NCBI GenBank assembly: GCA_035764725.1
Contig: DASTYT010000010.1
Coordinates: 1 to 64,000 of the forward strand
Length of the DNA stretch: 64,000 nt
Direction of reading: 5' to 3'
Origin: Candidatus Methylomirabilota bacterium
GTDB lineage: Bacteria > Methylomirabilota > Methylomirabilia > Rokubacteriales > CSP1-6
Below, one piece after another: positions 9,047 to 17,972 of this stretch (within the stretch, counting starts at the first letter, position 1; each line of letters starts with the position of its first letter). The notes under the pieces were generated by a model, which worked only from the letters and a program-made list of their open reading frames with translations, was not told the DNA's origin and made no database searches. The position numbers were made by a program, and so were the translations under genes.

Positions 9047-9985
9047 ATGGACGTCTCCGTCATCCTCTGCACCTACAATCGCGCGCGCTCCCTCGGGGTC
9101 ACACTGCGGGCCCTCGACGAGCAGGTGGTGCCCACCGGGCTCAAGTGGGAGCTGCTGATCATCGACAACAAATCACCCGACGGGACGCGGGCCGTGGTGG
9201 AGGCCTTCGCAGCTTCCGCGCGCATCGACGTGCGCTATTTCTTCGAGGCGCGCCAGGGCCTGAGCCACGCGCGCAATGCCGGCATCGCGCGGGCCGGGGG
9301 CGCCATCATCGCCTTCACGGACGACGACGTGAGCCCGGCCCCGGACTGGGTGGCAAACGTGACGGCCGCGATGCGCGGGACCGACGCGGACATCGTAAGC
9401 GGGCGCATCCTGCCCCAGTGGGAGCATCCTCCACCACCGTGGCTGGTCGGTCGGCCTTTCCTGCACGGCGCCTACGCGATCATGGAGCATGCAGAGCCAG
9501 GAGAGGTAGTGGCCTTCCGGAGACTGCCCCGGGTGTGGGGCGCCAACATGGCGTTTCGCCGCGGTGTCTTCGCCACCGCGGGGCTCTTCGACGCAGATCG
9601 GGGCGTCAGGGGCGGGAAGCTCTATGGCGGCGAGGAGTGGGAACTGGTGAAGCGCGCGCTGGCCAGCGGCCGGCGCGCCTTCTACGATCCGCGCATCGTG
9701 GTCTGGCACCGCATCGCCGCCCACCGGATGCGGCGGCGGTATGTGTCTCGTCACTACTTCGAGCGGGCCGAGGGCGAGGCGCTGGCCCAGGCGCTCCCCG
9801 CGGGGCGTCAGCTCCTGGGCGCCCCGCTCTTCATGTACGGTCAGGCGGCGGCGCGGATCGGCGGGTGGTTGTGGGCGGTGACGCGGGGCCGGCCGGACTC
9901 GCTCGATCGATGGCTGGCGAGTTGCGAGGTGATGGGAGGCCTCTGGGGGGGATGGAAGCGGCGCGCGCGCCGGGAGCGCCGGTGA
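9047..9985 (+). CDS. Glycosyltransferase family 2
   Basis: 312-residue GT-A fold glycosyltransferase. The N-terminus, MDVSVILCTYNRARSL, is the nucleotide-sugar binding strand. The metal-binding DxD appears as FTDDDV (near residue 92), and a likely catalytic acidic pair occurs in GGEEWEL (near residue 200). There is no strong membrane segment, only a mildly hydrophobic C-terminal stretch, so it is probably cytoplasmic or peripheral. GT2 enzymes build polysaccharides and glycolipids; the acceptor is unknown. It is divergent from the phosphodiesterase-like gene and ends 1 bp before the converging PNPOx-like gene. Confidence 0.93.
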   Translation: MDVSVILCTYNRARSLGVTLRALDEQVVPTGLKWELLIIDNKSPDGTRAVVEAFAASARIDVRYFFEARQGLSHARNAGIARAGGAIIAFTDDDVSPAPDWVANVTAAMRGTDADIVSGRILPQWEHPPPPWLVGRPFLHGAYAIMEHAEPGEVVAFRRLPRVWGANMAFRRGVFATAGLFDADRGVRGGKLYGGEEWELVKRALASGRRAFYDPRIVVWHRIAAHRMRRRYVSRHYFERAEGEALAQALPAGRQLLGAPLFMYGQAAARIGGWLWAVTRGRPDSLDRWLASCEVMGGLWGGWKRRARRERR

Positions 9986-10492
9986 TCAGCTCTCAGGCCG
10001 CCACGCACGCCGCACGGGGCGCATCTCCGGCGTGAGCGGATGCTCCCAGCGCGTGTGCTGCACGCGCTCCAGCCACAGCTCGAAGATGATCTCCGATGGA
10101 TTCCACATGTGCCGCGCGCTCCGGAACACGGCGTCACGCTCCGCGGGGCCCGCGACGAGCACGGCGCGCCCAGCCACGTAGAACTCGTCGCTGCCCGCCT
10201 TGGGCTGGGGGAAGGTCTGGAGCGCGTAGCGGCCGTCGCGCTCGAGATCGCCTCGCTTCGGGGAGTCGGGCGTGATCAGGACGTGCAGCCGCTCCGCGGT
10301 GAGCACGGGGCACACGGGGTGGAGGCGCGGCGCGCCGTCCTGCCGGACCGTGGCGAGGAACGCGAGCCCCACCCCACCGAACTGCTGCAGCAGCGACCGG
10401 CCGGTCTCGGCGAGATCGGGCGCGTCGGCGGCGAGCGTGGCCCAGCGACAGAGCCGCCCGCCCGACTGGATGCGTGTGGAGTGGATGGTCAC
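9986..10492 (-). CDS. Pyridoxamine 5'-phosphate oxidase-like flavin/F420-binding protein
   Basis: 168-residue split-barrel protein of the PNPOx-like superfamily. Landmarks are the VGLAFLATVRQDGAPRLHPVCPVL segment (residues ~41-65), where a strand of the barrel contacts the flavin or F420 phosphate, and the RGDLERDGRYALQTFP turn. Members include PNP oxidases, F420-dependent reductases and general stress proteins; this one is too divergent to assign a substrate. It sits alone between convergent and same-strand neighbours. Confidence 0.8.
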   Translation of the reverse strand: MTIHSTRIQSGGRLCRWATLAADAPDLAETGRSLLQQFGGVGLAFLATVRQDGAPRLHPVCPVLTAERLHVLITPDSPKRGDLERDGRYALQTFPQPKAGSDEFYVAGRAVLVAGPAERDAVFRSARHMWNPSEIIFELWLERVQHTRWEHPLTPEMRPVRRAWRPES

Positions 10493-10546
10493 CGCCGCCC
10501 TCGTCCGCCCGATACTGCGGCGGCGAGGGCGGCGGCGTCAAGCGCT

Positions 10547-12625
10547 CTAGAAGCCGTGGAGATCGCTCACCGCCACCTTGGGCTCGCGGCCGAGGATGCG
10601 CGCAAGGGTGCGCGTAATCGTGTCGCGATCGTTGTCGAAGCAGCCATGGGCGGCGGGAATACTCTCCCGTCCGTCCGACACGGACGGCGCCGACAGCTCG
10701 CGCGGTCGGGCGCCGGGGCCCCAGAAGGCGAGCCACTTGTCTACCTCGCCTGCGAGCTCGGGGCCGCCCAGCGCGTCGGCGGTCTTGGGGTCGCCCGGCT
10801 TGCGGCTCCAGATCGACGCCAGACCGAGTATCGGCGTCTTGTGGTGATCCTCGAGCGCCCGCGACACGAGGTACAGGAGCGACTTGCCGTAGGGCCCAAC
10901 GGAGTCGCTGAGCTCCCGCGGGTCGCTCAGGATGTCGAAGGACAGCGCCTGGCGGCCGAGCACGCCGGCCTCGATGGCCGGGCGGTAGTGGTCCAGGGCG
11001 AAGCGCACCGTGCACGCGGGCGCGTAGAGCGAGCAGGTCTGTGCGGTGAGCGATTGGGCCCCCAGTTGATCGAGGAGATGGCCCAGGATGATCGACCCGG
11101 CGGAGTGGCCGATCAGGTGCAGGCGCAGGTCCGAGTCCTTCGGAAGCAGGGTCCGGAGATGTTGGGAGGCGAGTCCCAGGGTGGGCCTGGGCTCGTGGGC
11201 GGCCGCGTAGGCGTTCTGCTTCATCTGACTCCACACCGCGCGCACGAGCATCTCCTGGCACGCGACCTCGATGGCGCGATCGCGCGCCTCTTTCGCCTGG
11301 TCCTTGATGGACTTCCAGAGATCGCTCCAGATGCCCCGGGACGGCACGCCGCGGATCTCGTCACCGACGATCCCCGCGAGGCTCTCGAGGAAGCCCGTAC
11401 GCCAGACGAAGAAGATGGGATAGATGCCGTTGGCCTCGAAGTAGGGGCCCAGCAGCCGGACGCGATCGAGCGCGCCGTCCTCCGAGTTGAGCCCGCCGTG
11501 CGCGTAGATCGCCACGTGCTTTGCCTTCTGCGCGCCGAGCCAGGCGCGCGGCTCGTCGAGCATCACCTGACGGAGGGCGTCGAGCCCGTTGGCGGCGGTG
11601 AGGCTCCGGTTCAGCACCACGCCGTTGTTGCCCATCACGATGGCGTGGGCATAGGCCTGCTCCGTGGTCCAGGCGGGGACGTCGCGCGGCATCGTGGGCA
11701 TCCGCGTCGCGCGGGCCTTGAGCGGCACGCGATCGAGCCCCTGGCTCACGCCCTTCTCGAGGGCAACCGGCACGTGATAGCGCGGCGCCGCGGCGCCCTC
11801 CATCGGGGCGCCCATGACCGCGACCCAGGCGTCGGTACCGCGCTGCACCCAGTCGGTGAAGGGGAGGATGGCGAAGCCCTGCACGCCCCACCCCGGGCCC
11901 CACGAGTTCTGCACGACGAAACCCTCGCGCGTGTAGCCCACGAGGGCGAAGGCGTGGCCGCCGACGTTTCCGCCGTTCTCCGGCGTCTCGATGACGGGGA
12001 GGCCGATCGGCGCCATGCGACCCACCGGCTGCAGGAACCAACCCTTGTGCACGGAGGCGGAGGCATAGATCGCGCCCACCTCCACCAGCGCCGCCTGCAT
12101 GTCGGTGATCGAGTCCTTGTCGATGCGGTAGTACGCGCCGAGGGGACGCTTCGCCGCGTCGGCGTCCCAGCCCGACTGGGGGCGCACGAACGCCACGCTG
12201 CCCTGCCCGTCGCGGTAGGGCCAGAGGGTTTCGGCGCACACGCCATGTCGCTGCCACCCTTTCATGGCGCCGCGGCAGCTCGAGCCCTCGTAGTCCTCGC
12301 CCGGCCACTCGTCGTAGAAGCGGGCGAGGTGATAGAACATGCGCTCGCTCACCTTCTCCGGCGCCTTCTCGCCGGCGTCCACCGCCAGCTTCCAGCGGAG
12401 GTAATTCACGACCCCGGCAAGGCCGAAGCCCGTGCAGGCGCCCTCGCTGCCCTGGTCGAGGATCATCTGGTCTTGCTGATAGCGCGCCAGGTATCGGGCG
12501 ATGTCGACGGGCGGCGGGTACTGGAGCGGCAGCGAGTGAAGCCGCGGCTGATACGGGCGATCGCGCAGGTCGACGCGGTCGGGGCGCGCGTCGAGCGTCC
12601 GGTTGGCGAAGGTCGTGGTGGGCAT
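10547..12625 (-). CDS. Two-domain protein: papain-like (C1) cysteine peptidase fused to an alpha/beta hydrolase
   Basis: 691 residues. The start at 12625 is fixed by AAGGAGGT five nucleotides upstream. Residues ~1-270 form a C1-type peptidase: Gln58 of the oxyanion hole in DQGSEGACTGFG, the nucleophile Cys64, His224 in GGHAFALVGY and Asn240 in QNSWGPGWG. Residues ~320-691 contain an alpha/beta-hydrolase-like region with HVAIYAHGGLNSEDG and a GxSxG elbow, GHSAG, with Ser508. There is no signal peptide or membrane segment, so it is predicted cytoplasmic. C1 domains occur widely in bacteria, but I do not recognise this fusion as a described enzyme. It is monocistronic and divergent from the amidase. 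Roles in toxin-like lysis, peptide-lipid processing or ester hydrolysis are all open. Confidence 0.85.
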   Translation of the reverse strand: MPTTTFANRTLDARPDRVDLRDRPYQPRLHSLPLQYPPPVDIARYLARYQQDQMILDQGSEGACTGFGLAGVVNYLRWKLAVDAGEKAPEKVSERMFYHLARFYDEWPGEDYEGSSCRGAMKGWQRHGVCAETLWPYRDGQGSVAFVRPQSGWDADAAKRPLGAYYRIDKDSITDMQAALVEVGAIYASASVHKGWFLQPVGRMAPIGLPVIETPENGGNVGGHAFALVGYTREGFVVQNSWGPGWGVQGFAILPFTDWVQRGTDAWVAVMGAPMEGAAAPRYHVPVALEKGVSQGLDRVPLKARATRMPTMPRDVPAWTTEQAYAHAIVMGNNGVVLNRSLTAANGLDALRQVMLDEPRAWLGAQKAKHVAIYAHGGLNSEDGALDRVRLLGPYFEANGIYPIFFVWRTGFLESLAGIVGDEIRGVPSRGIWSDLWKSIKDQAKEARDRAIEVACQEMLVRAVWSQMKQNAYAAAHEPRPTLGLASQHLRTLLPKDSDLRLHLIGHSAGSIILGHLLDQLGAQSLTAQTCSLYAPACTVRFALDHYRPAIEAGVLGRQALSFDILSDPRELSDSVGPYGKSLLYLVSRALEDHHKTPILGLASIWSRKPGDPKTADALGGPELAGEVDKWLAFWGPGARPRELSAPSVSDGRESIPAAHGCFDNDRDTITRTLARILGREPKVAVSDLHGF

Positions 12626-12630
12626 CGCGT

Positions 12631-12638
12631 ACCTCCTT
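12631..12638 (-). promoter_or_regulatory. Ribosome binding site of the peptidase/hydrolase fusion
   Basis: On the minus strand this reads AAGGAGGT, near-perfect complementarity to the 16S 3' end, five nucleotides before ATG 12625. It decides that start over the longer reading frame. Confidence 0.85.
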
Positions 12639-12901
12639 GCCGGGCGGGTCCGGGTTGACGAGGGCATTCCTCGCGCTCACGACACAGCAAGAGCGGGACC
12701 AGCGGTTGGGCGCCCGCGGCGGCGCCGCGATTTCAGCGGCTTCCCGATGTTGCCGCCATCCGGTCGCGTGCGGCGGGCCGGGCAGTCCATCGGGCGTGGC
12801 CACGGCGACCGGGCCGAATGCCCTCGCCTCGTCGCCGCGCGCGCTGACGCGTATTTGGGGTATATAGGTGAGGGCGCGCTCGCCCGAGGAGGACGGCAGC
12901 G

Positions 12902-14326
12902 GTGATGGACTTCGACAAGTACGACGGTCTCGGCCTGGCCGAGCTGATCCGGCGGCGAGACGCTACCCCCGCGGAGGTCCTGGAGGCGGCCATCGCGCGG
13001 ATCGAGGCACGCAATCCCGCGTTGAACGCGATCGTGACGCGCCTCGACGATGAGGCGCGCGCCGCGGTGAAGGCGGGCCTGCCCGCCGGGCCCTTCACCG
13101 GTGTGCCCTACGCCCTCAAGGATCTGGGGGCGCTCTACACGGGCGCGGTGACGAGTTACGGGAGCCGACTCTTCGCCGACAATCGCGCCGATCACGACTC
13201 CGAGCTGACGCTCCGGCTCAAGCGCGCGGGGCTGGTGATCCTCGGCAAGACCAATACGCCGGAGATGGGCCTGGCGCCGTCCACCGAGCCGCGGCTCTTC
13301 GGGCCGACGCGCAATCCGTGGAATCGCGAGGTCAGCGCGGGCGGGTCCAGCGGCGGCGCAGCCGCCGCGGTGGCCGGGGGCATGCTGCCGATGGCGCATG
13401 CGACCGACGGGGGCGGGTCCATCCGGATTCCCGCCTCCGCCTGCGGACTCTTCGGGCTCAAGCCCACGCGCGCGCGCAACCCAATGGGCCCCGACGCCGG
13501 CGAGGGCTGGGGCGGCGCCTCGGTAGGCCATGCGGTCACGCGGAGCGTGCGGGACAGCGCGGCGCTGCTCGACGCCACGTCGGGCCCCGACGTGGGGGAC
13601 CCGTACTGGGCTCCGCCGCCGCCCGGCCCGTTCCTCGCCGAGGTCGGCCGGGCGCCGGGCCGGCTCCGCGTCGCGCTCACCGTCAAGCCCTGGGTCGAGG
13701 TGCCGGTGGACGGGGAATGCGCAGAGGCGGCGCGCGAGGCGGGGCGGCTCTGCGCGAGCCTCGGGCATCACGTGGAGGAGGCGCGGCCCGAGATCGACGC
13801 CTCGGCGCTGGGCCAGGCCACGCGCACCATCATCGGCGCCAACGTGCGCGCCCAGCTCGAGGCGCGGGCCGCCGCGCTCGGCCGGCCGCTTACCGACGCG
13901 GACGTGGAGCGCGTCACCTGGGCCAGGGCGGAGGACGGGCGGAAGGCCACGGCGGCGGATTACGCGCGGGCCATCGGCGTGGTGCACCGGACGGGGCGCG
14001 CGGTGGCGCGCTTCTTCCTCGACCACGACATCCTGCTCTCGCCGACGATGTGCCAGCCACCGCATCCGCTCGGCGTGCTCGACATGAGCAGCACCAACGA
14101 CAAGGCGTACCTCGACGCCGTGTTCGCCAGCATCGGCTTCACCTCGCTCTTCAATTCATCTGGCAATCCCGCGATGTCGGTACCGCTTGGTTGGTCGCGT
14201 CGCGGGCTGCCGCTGGGCGTGCAGTTCGTCGCGCCCTTCGGCGCGGAGGGGCTGCTGTTTCGCCTGGCCGGTCAGCTCGAGTCCGCCGCGCCGTGGGCGG
14301 ATCGCCGGCCCGCGCTCCCGTCCTAG
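12902..14326 (+). CDS. Amidase (amidase-signature family)
   Basis: 474-residue amidase-signature enzyme with the Ser-cisSer-Lys triad visible: Lys73 in YALKDLG, the GGSSGG loop (Ser149/150) and nucleophile Ser173 in [10 protein letters not shown]. The family hydrolyses amides to acid and ammonia (for example indoleacetamide, aryl amides, or Glu-tRNA by GatA). There is no gatB or gatC here, so a catabolic amidase is more likely than GatA. GAGGAGGA lies 8 nt before GTG 12902 and 11 nt before ATG 12905, so either may start. No signal peptide. The methyltransferase follows 23 bp later. Confidence 0.9.
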   Translation: MMDFDKYDGLGLAELIRRRDATPAEVLEAAIARIEARNPALNAIVTRLDDEARAAVKAGLPAGPFTGVPYALKDLGALYTGAVTSYGSRLFADNRADHDSELTLRLKRAGLVILGKTNTPEMGLAPSTEPRLFGPTRNPWNREVSAGGSSGGAAAAVAGGMLPMAHATDGGGSIRIPASACGLFGLKPTRARNPMGPDAGEGWGGASVGHAVTRSVRDSAALLDATSGPDVGDPYWAPPPPGPFLAEVGRAPGRLRVALTVKPWVEVPVDGECAEAAREAGRLCASLGHHVEEARPEIDASALGQATRTIIGANVRAQLEARAAALGRPLTDADVERVTWARAEDGRKATAADYARAIGVVHRTGRAVARFFLDHDILLSPTMCQPPHPLGVLDMSSTNDKAYLDAVFASIGFTSLFNSSGNPAMSVPLGWSRRGLPLGVQFVAPFGAEGLLFRLAGQLESAAPWADRRPALPS

Positions 14327-14349
14327 CGGGGGAGAGGGGCGTTGGGCCC

Positions 14350-15147
14350 GTGGACGCGCGCATCCGGAGCCTGCTCTATCGCGAGCCCCGTCTCTACGAC
14401 CTCGCATTCCCCGACGATGAGGAGCGCGAGGTGGCGATGTGCCGCGCGGCATGGACGCGGTTCGGCCCGCCCGCGCCGCGCGCGGCGCTCGATCTCGGCT
14501 GCGGCACCGCGCGGAACCTCGAGCGCCTCGCGCGCACCATTCCCGAGTGCTGGGGGGTGGACTTCCTGGAGTCGAACATCGCCTACGCGCGAGCGGTGCG
14601 GCCCGGGCTCAATCTGCGCGTTGGAGACATGCGGACGATCCGCCTGGGACGCACCTTCGACGTGATCACCTGCTTCGGCAACGCCCTGTCCTATGCGCTG
14701 ACCGACGGAGACCTCGCGCAGGTGGCCGCGACCTTCGCCGCGCACGCCCACGCGGGCACGCTCCTCATGGTCGACGCGCTGAACGCGCGCGCCTATCTGG
14801 AGGGCGTGGGCGTGGCCGAGCGGGTCGAAGGGACCCTCGCCACGCCGGAATTCACCGCGACGTCCGTGTCCACCCACACCGTGGACCGCGCGCGGCGCCG
14901 GCTCACGCGCACCCGCGTGTGGCGCATCGCCGGCCGGCCCGACGTGGAGGATTACGCGGAGTACCGCCTGCTCGGGCCCGACGAGCTGCGCGCCCTCGTC
15001 ACCGCGGCCGGCTTCGAGGTGCGCGCGCTCCACGACAACCGCGAGTTCGTCGACTCGGACCTCCGCGGCGCACCGTCGGCCACCCCGGACGTGGGCGGCA
15101 TGCGCGGCCGCAAGCTCTTTCTCTTCGCCTCAGCCGCGCGCGGCTGA
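14350..15147 (+). CDS. Class I SAM-dependent methyltransferase
   Basis: 265 residues from GTG 14350, in a frame that is open far upstream. The start is placed at the first codon after the amidase that yields the family N-terminus (LLYREPRLYDLAF). The SAM motif I is ALDLGCGTARNLE and the post-I acidic strand is GVDFLESN. Motif IV has FDVITCFGNALSYAL. The remaining C-terminal part is a small beta domain. The likely role is methylation of a small molecule; the substrate is unknown. It converges on ppc, and an inverted repeat spans the two stop codons. Confidence 0.85.
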   Translation: MDARIRSLLYREPRLYDLAFPDDEEREVAMCRAAWTRFGPPAPRAALDLGCGTARNLERLARTIPECWGVDFLESNIAYARAVRPGLNLRVGDMRTIRLGRTFDVITCFGNALSYALTDGDLAQVAATFAAHAHAGTLLMVDALNARAYLEGVGVAERVEGTLATPEFTATSVSTHTVDRARRRLTRTRVWRIAGRPDVEDYAEYRLLGPDELRALVTAAGFEVRALHDNREFVDSDLRGAPSATPDVGGMRGRKLFLFASAARG

Positions 15148-15181
15148 CGGGCCTGTCCCCGCGGCGCGAGAGCGTCAGCCG
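15141..15181. terminator. Possible bidirectional terminator formed by two convergent gene ends
   Basis: A perfect 9-bp inverted repeat, CGGCTGACG (15141-15149) and CGTCAGCCG (15173-15181), flanks a 23-nt GC-rich loop. Each arm contains the stop codon of one of the converging genes. No T-tract follows, so termination is inferred only from position and dyad symmetry. Confidence 0.4.
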
Positions 15182-17883
15182 GTGTTGCGAAGCCCGGCCG
15201 AGATGCCGTTGATCGTGAGCACGATGATCTCGCGCAGCTCTCCGGCCTCGCGGCCGTCACGGTCCGGCAGGGCGCGCAGCCGCCGGAGCATCTCGACCTG
15301 GAGGTAGTTCAGGGGGTCCACGTACGGATTGCGGAGCTGCACGGAGCGCTGGATCACCGGATCGTCCTCCATGAGCGCGCGCCGGCCGGTCGCGCCCAGC
15401 AGCGCATCGCGCGCGCGGGCGTGCTCCGACGTGATCCGCGCGAACACGGCGTCGGCGAGCGCGCGATCGGGCACCAGGCTCGAGTAGAGCGCGGCGATCC
15501 CCATGTCCGCCTTGAGCAGCGACATCTCGGCGTTGTCGAGGAGAGCCTGGAAGAACGGCCACACCTCGTACATCTCGCGCAGACGGCCCCGCTCGACACG
15601 CGCCAGGGCGGCGCCAAGGCCGTACCAGCCCGGCAGATTGAAGCGGCTCTGCATCCACGAGAACACCCAGGGAATCGCGCGCACGGCGCCGCGGCTCAGC
15701 GTGCCCCCGCGCCGCGCGGTGGGACGGGAGCCTATGCGCAGCCGGCTGATCTCGTCGATGGGCGTCGCTGCCTGCCAGTACTCGAGAAAGCCCGGCGTCC
15801 CGTCGACCAGGGTGAGGTACTCCGCGCGCGCCGCCTCCGCCATCGCGCTCATGGTGCCCCGCCACGGCTCCGCGACATCGCCGCGCGGGGCCTCCACCGA
15901 GGCCAGCAGCACCGCGCTCACGATCTGCTCGAGGTGCCGGTGGGCGAGGGCGGGATCGGTGTAGCGCGACGCGATGGTCTCGCCCTGCTCGGTCAGCCGG
16001 AACCGCCCGCGCACGGTGCCGGGGGGCTGGGCGCGGATCGCGCGGCCCGCGGGGCCGCCGCCGCGCGCCACGGTGCCCCCGCGGCCGTGGAAGAGAGTGG
16101 GCCGCACGCCGTGCTCGGCGCAGACCCGCGCGATCGCCTCCTGGGCGCGGTAGAGGGCCCAGTTGGCGGCGAGGTAGCCGCCGTCCTTGTTGCTGTCGGA
16201 GTAGCCGATCATCACCATCTGCTCATCGCCACCGCCGGCGAGATGCGTCCGATAGACGGGCAGCCGGAACAGCGACTCGAGGATGCGCGGCGCGGCGTCC
16301 AGATCGTCGAGGGTCTCGAAGAGCGGCACGATGGCCAGCCCCGCGTCGCCGCCCGACCAGCGGGCGAGGAGCAGCACCGTGAGCACGTCGGCGGGCCCGC
16401 GCGTCATCGAGATCACGAACGGCCCGAGCGAGGCGTCGCCGTAGACGTCGCGGGCCCGCGCGAGCAGACGGAAGAGCCGCCATGTCTCCGCCGCGGGCTC
16501 CTCGCGCGCGGCCGCGGCGATCTCCGCGGGCTTGGGCCCCGGCTCCGCCAGGAGCGCCTGCACGCGCCGCCCGCGCTCCCGCTCGCTTGCCTCCGCGAAG
16601 CCGGGCGCGTGCCCGAGCCCGGCGAGGAGCGCGCCCAGGGCCGCGGCGAGGCGTCCGGAGTCCTCTCGAATATCGAGGCGCGCTCCGTGCAGGCCGAAGG
16701 TCGCGAGCTGCGCACGCAGCGGCCCGAGCGTGTCGTCCGCAAGCTCGGGCGGGACGGCGCGCGCGACCTCGGTGACGACGCGCTCGATCTCACCGGCGTC
16801 GGCGAGGGCGCGGTGCGGCGCATCGTCGAGCAGCCGCGCCATCATGTCCTCTCCCGACGCGACCTCGAGGTCGGCGGCGAGCAGGGAGAGGGCCAGGCGA
16901 TGCGGCTCGTCAGCGTAGCGCGTCTCGAGGGAGGCGACGCGTGCGGGAAGGGGACGCCGCGCGTCGAGCCAGGAGGCCAGGGCGGGCGACGGCGGGCAGC
17001 GGCGGCCGCTCACACTGAGCCGCCGCGCCGCCTCGCGGAGGGCGCGACGATGGCGCGCCACCGCGAGGCCCCGGTGCAGGCGGAGGGTCTCGGCGGTGAC
17101 CGCGGCCACCACGGAAGGGTTCCCGTCGCGGTCGCCGCCGATCCACGACGCGAGCGTGAGCCAGCGCGGGGTGGGTGTGAGGCCGGGATAGTGCGTGCGA
17201 AGCGCGGCGGTCAGATCGGCGGTGAGCCGGGGCAGCGCGTCCCAGAAGATCGCGTCCACGAAGTAGAGGCCGGTGCGCACCTCGTCGGTGACCGCGGGTT
17301 TGGTGGTGCGCGAGCGGTCGGTGAGCCAGAGGGCGGTGATCTCGGCGCGCAGCGACGCCATGTGCGCCCGCCGCTCCGCGGGCAGGAGATCGGGGTCGTT
17401 GAGGCGGGCCAGGAGCTCCGCCACGCGCTTGAGCTTGGACAGAATGGTGCGCCGCTTGGCCTCGGTCGGATGCGCGGTGAGGACGAGCTCGACGTGGAGG
17501 TCCGCGACGAGCGCGGCCATGGCGGCATCGGTGACGCCCTGGGTCTTCAGGCGAGCGACCGCTGCGCCGACCGACTCCGCGATGGGCGCGGGGTCCTGGG
17601 CGCGCTCCCGCGCCCGCAGGGCGCGGACGCGGTGCGCCTCCTCGGCAAGATTGACGAGGTCGAAGTAGACCGCGAACGCCGAGGCGGTGGCGCGTGCGGC
17701 GTCCAGCGGGAGCGCGGCCACCGCGGCGGCCAGGCGCCCCGCCGCCTCGGGGTCGCCCGCGCGCCGCGCCTTGGCGAGAGCGCGCACGGACTCCTCAGTC
17801 TCGAAGAGGGCGAGGGATTCCTGAGCGCGCAGCACCGCGCCGAGGGTGTCACCGAGGAGATTGATGGTGGCCGGCAGATCCAC
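15175..17883 (-). CDS. ppc: Phosphoenolpyruvate carboxylase
   Basis: 902 residues, the standard bacterial length. It catalyses PEP plus bicarbonate to oxaloacetate, replenishing the TCA cycle. The catalytic His138 is in LTAHPTEAKRR, the same number as in the E. coli enzyme. Also present are WIGGDRDGNP, MIGYSDSNKDGG, the glycine-rich FHGRGGTVARGGGP loop with the second catalytic His, WVFSWMQSRFNLPGW, and the C-terminal RNTG that closes the active site. It is complete and intact, transcribed alone toward the methyltransferase. About 90 bp separate it from the dppC-like gene upstream. Confidence 0.98.
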   Translation of the reverse strand: MDLPATINLLGDTLGAVLRAQESLALFETEESVRALAKARRAGDPEAAGRLAAAVAALPLDAARATASAFAVYFDLVNLAEEAHRVRALRARERAQDPAPIAESVGAAVARLKTQGVTDAAMAALVADLHVELVLTAHPTEAKRRTILSKLKRVAELLARLNDPDLLPAERRAHMASLRAEITALWLTDRSRTTKPAVTDEVRTGLYFVDAIFWDALPRLTADLTAALRTHYPGLTPTPRWLTLASWIGGDRDGNPSVVAAVTAETLRLHRGLAVARHRRALREAARRLSVSGRRCPPSPALASWLDARRPLPARVASLETRYADEPHRLALSLLAADLEVASGEDMMARLLDDAPHRALADAGEIERVVTEVARAVPPELADDTLGPLRAQLATFGLHGARLDIREDSGRLAAALGALLAGLGHAPGFAEASERERGRRVQALLAEPGPKPAEIAAAAREEPAAETWRLFRLLARARDVYGDASLGPFVISMTRGPADVLTVLLLARWSGGDAGLAIVPLFETLDDLDAAPRILESLFRLPVYRTHLAGGGDEQMVMIGYSDSNKDGGYLAANWALYRAQEAIARVCAEHGVRPTLFHGRGGTVARGGGPAGRAIRAQPPGTVRGRFRLTEQGETIASRYTDPALAHRHLEQIVSAVLLASVEAPRGDVAEPWRGTMSAMAEAARAEYLTLVDGTPGFLEYWQAATPIDEISRLRIGSRPTARRGGTLSRGAVRAIPWVFSWMQSRFNLPGWYGLGAALARVERGRLREMYEVWPFFQALLDNAEMSLLKADMGIAALYSSLVPDRALADAVFARITSEHARARDALLGATGRRALMEDDPVIQRSVQLRNPYVDPLNYLQVEMLRRLRALPDRDGREAGELREIIVLTINGISAGLRNTG

Positions 17884-17972
17884 GTTCCGCAGTCCCTCCT
17901 GCAGGGCCCGCCGCGCTGCAGGGCGCTCGCGCGCGTCGCTCGAGGAGAGTTAGCGGCCGGGCCGACGGGAAG

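Noticed and set aside
12843..12866. Promoter for the amidase from TATATA at 12861 with CTGACG upstream.
   Set aside because: The spacing is only 12 nt, too short for a normal -35/-10 pair. No convincing alternative -35 was seen.
12902..14326. Annotation of the amidase as GatA of the tRNA-dependent amidotransferase.
   Set aside because: No gatB or gatC is adjacent, the neighbours are unrelated, and signature-only similarity does not separate GatA from catabolic amidases.
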